From: Dryococelus australis
Taxonomy: Eukaryota > Arthropoda > Insecta > Phasmatodea > Phasmatidae
DNA length: 64,000 bases
Assembly (NCBI GenBank): GCA_029891345.1
Contig: CM057009.1
Coordinates: 311,030,166-311,094,165 of the forward strand
Direction of reading: 5' to 3'
The notes below the pieces were generated by a model. That model did not search any database and was not told the DNA's origin. It worked only from the letters and a program-made list of their open reading frames with translations. This document shows positions 60,009 to 64,000 of the stretch, one piece after another. Both the position numbers and the translations under genes were made by a program. The first letter of the stretch is position 1; every line of letters begins with the position of its first letter.

Positions 60009-60839
60009 ATTATTGTTAACACAAACCATAACTATTTACAAGCAAATAAGCTTTATTGTGTACTCAACGGATTACAATACTTGAATTACTCTCATCTGAT
60101 TGGCGGTGTTTTATTCTACAAGCATTTAAGGGGAAAGCTCTACTCTTTTAGACCTCGAATTATATCCAGAACTAATCGCTTGACTCGCCACAGTCTACTC
60201 AATTGCATCTCGAGTCGGTCAGGCCCACGGCTCTTGGAAGTCCAATGGTAGTCGGTCGTCCCTCCTGGACGGCGACGTCTCCTCAGGCGGTGCGCGTGGA
60301 TAACGGACAGCAATGGCGACCCTTGGTCTTGTTTCCTGGCCACTTACATAGTCTGGCCGCGCCCTACATTTCCCACTTCCCCCAACTGTGTCGAGAGGCT
60401 CCCGATTCATCACAATAGGTTGGCTCAACAAATTTTCGCGATTTTCCACCATCCCTTTTTTATCATCTCCATCGAGGGGGACTCGAGGTTTACTTGCACT
60501 TCCTTCGTGCCTTTCATAATTGAGAGCCCTTAATGTGTCATTATAACAAGCGCTCTATACTTGTGTTAAAATAAAATATTTATAATTTTTGGTTAATCTA
60601 AAAATTTTACATATATTTTATCAATAGGCTTACGTTATTAAGCTATATTTAATTTCAAGTGGATATTTATAAAAACAAATAAACAGGTGTTGATAAAGCC
60701 TAGTAAAAATTAGTTCTCACCAAATATTATTAAACTGAGAGCCCAAAAATGCGGCATGCTGTCTTTTTGGCCAAATTTTTCTAGGTATGGTTAAGACTTG
60801 CTCGTATGTGGATTAGCCAGAAAAGTTTGGAGTAACCAT
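60009..60839. other. non-coding stretch with a GC-rich island
   Basis: The GC-rich part at about 60140-60420 has overlapping open frames on both strands that resemble nothing known. The rest is AT-rich. Confidence 0.35.
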
Positions 60840-61075
60840 AAGTGAGTAAGTGAAGAAATTTGGGTGGCTCTTAACATCGAGGTCTTGAATGCCGATGAGG
60901 GAAACGTGAGGTGAGTATGGAGCAGCACCGGAACGAAAGTGCGGGGGAAACGGGAAATCCCTGAGAAAACCCACCGACCAGCAGCATCGTCCAGCACGAT
61001 TCCCACATGCGAAAATCCGGAACCGTCCCCGCCGGGAATCGAACCCGGTTCGCTCAGTTTGGGAGACGAGTAGTG
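60840..61075 (-). mobile_element. tRNA-derived SINE, copy 7, head-truncated
   Basis: Minus-strand copy with tail at the left (AGTGAGTAAGTGAAG). A B-box is present (GGGTTCGATTCCC when read on the minus strand). The A-box side stops near 61075, where the Harbinger-like fragment begins, so the SINE head is truncated or recombined there. Confidence 0.85.
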
Positions 61076-61392
61076 CTTTCACGAAGATCGTCTTGTTTAT
61101 TGACCATGAAACACGGAGCGGAATTAATACTGTCTCGAGAAATACGAAGTTCATGACCTAGACTGCAGAAAGTTGGTTCAATTAAACTCCTGTCGATGAA
61201 TGGATGTGCCCAAAACAGTCTGTTCTGTTTTCTCTTGTTTTGTCGCCATTGAAAATACAAGAAGTGAGACTCTATCACAGCCAACTCAAGAGTCGTCCAT
61301 GTTTGCAACGGAATTGAATTGCGGTCGCGCACGATGGCCTTTGCTTGGTCGTGCAGTGCTAGCCTATCATCACAAGTGCTAGCAAACATCAC
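61076..61392 (-). pseudogene. PIF/Harbinger (ALP1-like) transposase N-terminal fragment
   Basis: A minus-strand frame from the ATG at 61392 contains RQNKRKQNRLFWAHPFIDR, then FCSLGHELRISRDS and CFMVNKQDDL. This order fits the N-terminal region of PIF/Harbinger nucleases, in which a basic stretch leads into W.HP....R, a L..EL..D segment and an M...QF..L segment. The catalytic domain is missing: the frame runs into the SINE at 60840-61075, so the gene is truncated. A live enzyme would cut and paste DNA with a partner DNA-binding protein. Confidence 0.5.
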
Positions 61393-61424
61393 AACATAGC
61401 CCTTACGCTATGTTGTGATGTTTG
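61383..61424. other. perfect 18-bp-arm hairpin over the fragment's start codon
   Basis: CAAACATCACAACATAGC and its exact inverted copy are separated by the 6-nt loop CCTTAC. The ATG at 61392 lies in the left arm. Confidence 0.95.
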
Positions 61425-62664
61425 AAATGACACGCCAAAGTTACGTAGACAACCGAACTGCCGCAGAAACTATAATTTTCTGCTTCAATTTGCGATGAAA
61501 GCTTCGAGTTTACTCGTCATTGATCGCGCCCTAAAACCTGAAGGCATAGGAAATACGGAAATGTTACGTATGTTGTATTTACGGAACTTAGTTTTTCGTC
61601 GTTTGGCATAGTATTTCCGTATAATTACGCTATATTTAGTTAATTTTCCGTAAATATACGAAAATTTTACAGTGAAGCACTTTCCCGTATCTTTACGGGA
61701 ATTTTTTTCTTACATTGTATAAGTTTCACTCAGACAAATGTTTGCTCCAACCAACAAAATGATTTTTGTTTCTGAACATACATAGGCTATATTTAGAACC
61801 CTTACAAAATATTTTGTGGAGTAAACGATTCTGGAAACGCAACAAAATTAATTTTATTGTTCTAACGAAATATACCTAAATAAACAAAACCTCTGCGTTG
61901 AGTCCGAAAAATATAGACTACCAACAAAATATGTGGTTGAACTCACTTCATATATTTTCTTGGCCAATGTAACAATTTACAAAATTGTTAAATTTTACAA
62001 ATATTAAAAAAAGTGCATTAAAATTTTAAAAATTAACATTTGGACGGTTTTCCAAATCTATATACGTTCAGTTACCAACAAAAAAATCGTTGGTTGAAAA
62101 TACTGCCACAAAATACGACGAATATATCTTCGGCCGAATTTAGCTTTTAATTCCCTATACGCCCATACATGGCGAGGCCTGGCCTTAACTGTGGTGTATG
62201 ATCACAATAAAACTTTATCAATAGGAAACTAAATAGTAAAGCTTTATAAATTGTAACATTTATGTACGCGGTCTTATTTCAGTGGTTTGTATTTAAAAAA
62301 AAAAACCATAACCAGAGCTAGTGATTATTCGTGAAAAAAATATGAGTACATGGTAGACTTCAAAACTATGAGCACCCAAAAGCAGTTTGTCTATTGCCAT
62401 TGGTTGCCGTCTCCTTGAGAAGGCGTTTTCATATTTGACCTGGCCACTCAGAATTCGGCAACATCTCCACGGCTCCTACGTAATTCGTGTGCAGACAGTT
62501 AACACGTGTCGAAAAGTAATTCAGCCAATCAAGAAACGCGAACTACCCTGCAGTGTTTTCAAATATAACTTGCCTTAAATTATTTTCGCGAAATTTCGCT
62601 ACCCATAAAAATAATGTCCATTTACTCTGAAGAGAAAATAATAACATTAGGTCTGTAGTCAATT
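61425..62664. other. AT-rich stretch with recurring ACAAAAT words
   Basis: No gene. CCAACAAAAT or ACAAAAT words recur near 61753, 61843, 61925 and 62075, at roughly 80-150-bp spacing. Similar CCAAACAAA and CAACAAAA words occur again at 62790-62930. Confidence 0.35.
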
Positions 62665-62745
62665 TGGCTGATGCTGCTTAGGCTGTAGCGTTCAAGAACA
62701 CGTTGCCTGGGTTCGGAACTCGGTCGTGAATTCACTTTTTTTTTT
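62665..62745 (+). repeat. tRNA-like Pol III relic with T-run
   Basis: A-box-like TGATGCTGCTTAGG, then B-box-like GGGTTCGGAACTC about 35 nt later, ending in a run of T at 62737-62746 that would serve as a Pol III terminator. No full cloverleaf. Confidence 0.3.
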
Positions 62746-63185
62746 AATAACCGAAAATATTGAAGTACGTAGAGGCATACAAATCTTTAGTTGCACCAAA
62801 CAAATCTTGTATTTTGGGGCAACCAAATAAGAACAACAAAATAATTTGGTATCAACAACCAAAACATTTAATTGCTCTTATAGACGCAATTAGTTTGGTT
62901 GCGCCAAACAAACTTGGTTTTATTCAACAAAACGTTTCCTCACTGTATAGCGGAAAAGCATGTAAACGCTTCACATCAATTTCTTTACTTGTTACAACGA
63001 ATTGTTGGAAAACTTGACATAAAATACTTTCTACTTATTCTACAGCTTAAATATTGTATATATGTAACACATTTAAGCCTACTTTCCGAAGGAGAAAAAG
63101 TCTTATGACTTTATGAGGTCACTTTCCTGTCTGTGCATACATGTATTTCTGCGTGAGCAGGTGAGTGTGTGTATGTGTTTTAACA
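62746..63185. other. AT-rich non-coding stretch
   Basis: No gene recognised. A short tract of CCAAACAAA/CAACAAAA words lies at 62790-62930. Confidence 0.3.
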
Positions 63186-63189
63186 TATT

Positions 63190-64000
63190 TCAATTGTTCA
63201 ACGCATAAACCGAATTTTACCAAAATCGGTACACATATAGTACTTAGTAAGGACACCAAATTTTTATAGTTTTCGTGGTAGACCACACCAGTCACTTACT
63301 TTCAAAATGGCGGCAATTTACAATTCAGGGTGATACATCATATCTCGGGAAGTATATAATCGATTTAAACCAATTTTTTTTATTTTGACAGCACATCATG
63401 TAGGAATTGAATTTATAAATGGATGTTGCTGTTGGTCGGCCATTTTTTTAAGATAGCACCTCATTAAAAAAATTGAGATTTTACTCTATATCTCGAAAAA
63501 TACTCAACAAATTCTCACCAAATTTGTCACCTAAATAACACTACGGTATGTCATGTACACGTGTCCAATTCAAATTAATGAGGGTTTTATTTTCAACATG
63601 GCGGCTATACAAACGTTTTAGGTTTATTTGGTATACCTACCATATTATTTGAACAAATTCGTTCAAATTTTGTATACTGACAGTATCTTTTACAAGAATT
63701 TTATGTACCAAAAATATCCATATTTGTATGCAATTTTGTAAGATAACGCCATAAGTATTTATAAAATTTTTGCCCTATCTCTGGAAATAAATTGGCCGAA
63801 TTCTACTAAAAATTACAAACAAGCAGTACTGCAGAAGGTGATGCAAAAATGTATTTTTTAAGAATGTCAGACACTTATTTTCAAAATGATGGCTATATAG
63901 ATATTGTAGTATGCTATTTCGTCAAAACCATTTAATCAATTCCAACTTAAATTTGTATTCTGAGAATATATAGTAAAACATCAAATGCGTCCACACTAAG
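63190..64000 (+). repeat. degenerate ~143-bp tandem repeat running off the window
   Basis: A loose unit (ATATCTCG..AA, then an AACAAATT..CACCAAATTT-like block, then TTCAAAATGGCGGC) recurs with anchors near 63202, 63360, 63502, 63646, 63788 and 63932. Units are heavily diverged. It continues past the end of the window. Confidence 0.6.

Noticed and set aside
60140-60452. Overlapping minus-strand arginine-rich frames in a GC island
   Set aside because: Frames exist on both strands of the same island and no motif is recognisable.
61682-61709. Hairpin TTCCCGTA/TACGGGAA followed by T-rich sequence, like a bacterial terminator
   Set aside because: The surroundings are eukaryotic transposon DNA with no bacterial gene; AT-rich sequence gives such hairpins by chance.

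Overview
This is nuclear DNA from a eukaryote with a large, repeat-rich genome, most likely an insect or other arthropod. The background is AT-rich. One exon with proper splice sites is visible, seven copies of one tRNA-derived SINE are present, and the decayed transposon proteins (Tc1/mariner-type DDE, PIF/Harbinger, non-LTR retrotransposon, HNH + family B DNA polymerase) are of kinds common in insects. No prokaryotic gene organisation is present. The species cannot be named from the sequence.

Layout. 1-3.3 kb: AT-rich, no recognised gene, two faint tRNA-like relics. 3.39-5.47 kb: a 99-bp satellite, about 21 units. 5.5-14.2 kb: non-coding DNA with SINEs, two hAT-type MITEs, a small foldback element and a 76-bp minisatellite. 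14,408-14,567: one DEAD-box-helicase-like exon, the only convincing host coding sequence. 14.59-17.16 kb: a nest of elements starting 23 bp after that exon (a foldback element split by a hAT MITE and by a 1.56-kb TA-flanked element, then a SINE). 18.1-18.4 kb: another hAT MITE.

19.17-58.14 kb is the main object. Two long inverted repeats face each other 37 kb apart. Between them, left to right, lie AT-rich DNA, the 3' tail of a non-LTR retrotransposon, a SINE, a broken Tc1/mariner-type transposase, a 28-kb array of about 150 monomers of a GC-rich ~187-bp satellite, and a broken HNH + family B DNA polymerase gene of Polinton/Maverick (adintovirus-like) type. The simplest reading is an old Polinton-like element whose terminal inverted repeats survive and which has been inflated by later insertions and by satellite expansion. 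Two unrelated inverted elements around a satellite is the main alternative.

58-64 kb: SINEs, a 578-bp foldback element with about 270-bp arms, a PIF/Harbinger N-terminal fragment, a perfect 18-bp-arm hairpin, and at the end a degenerate tandem repeat of about 143 bp that runs off the window.

Nothing in the window forms a functional pathway. The genes are relics, and the interest lies in how the repeats are built and nested. The many open frames inside the satellite occur in all six frames and are not genes.
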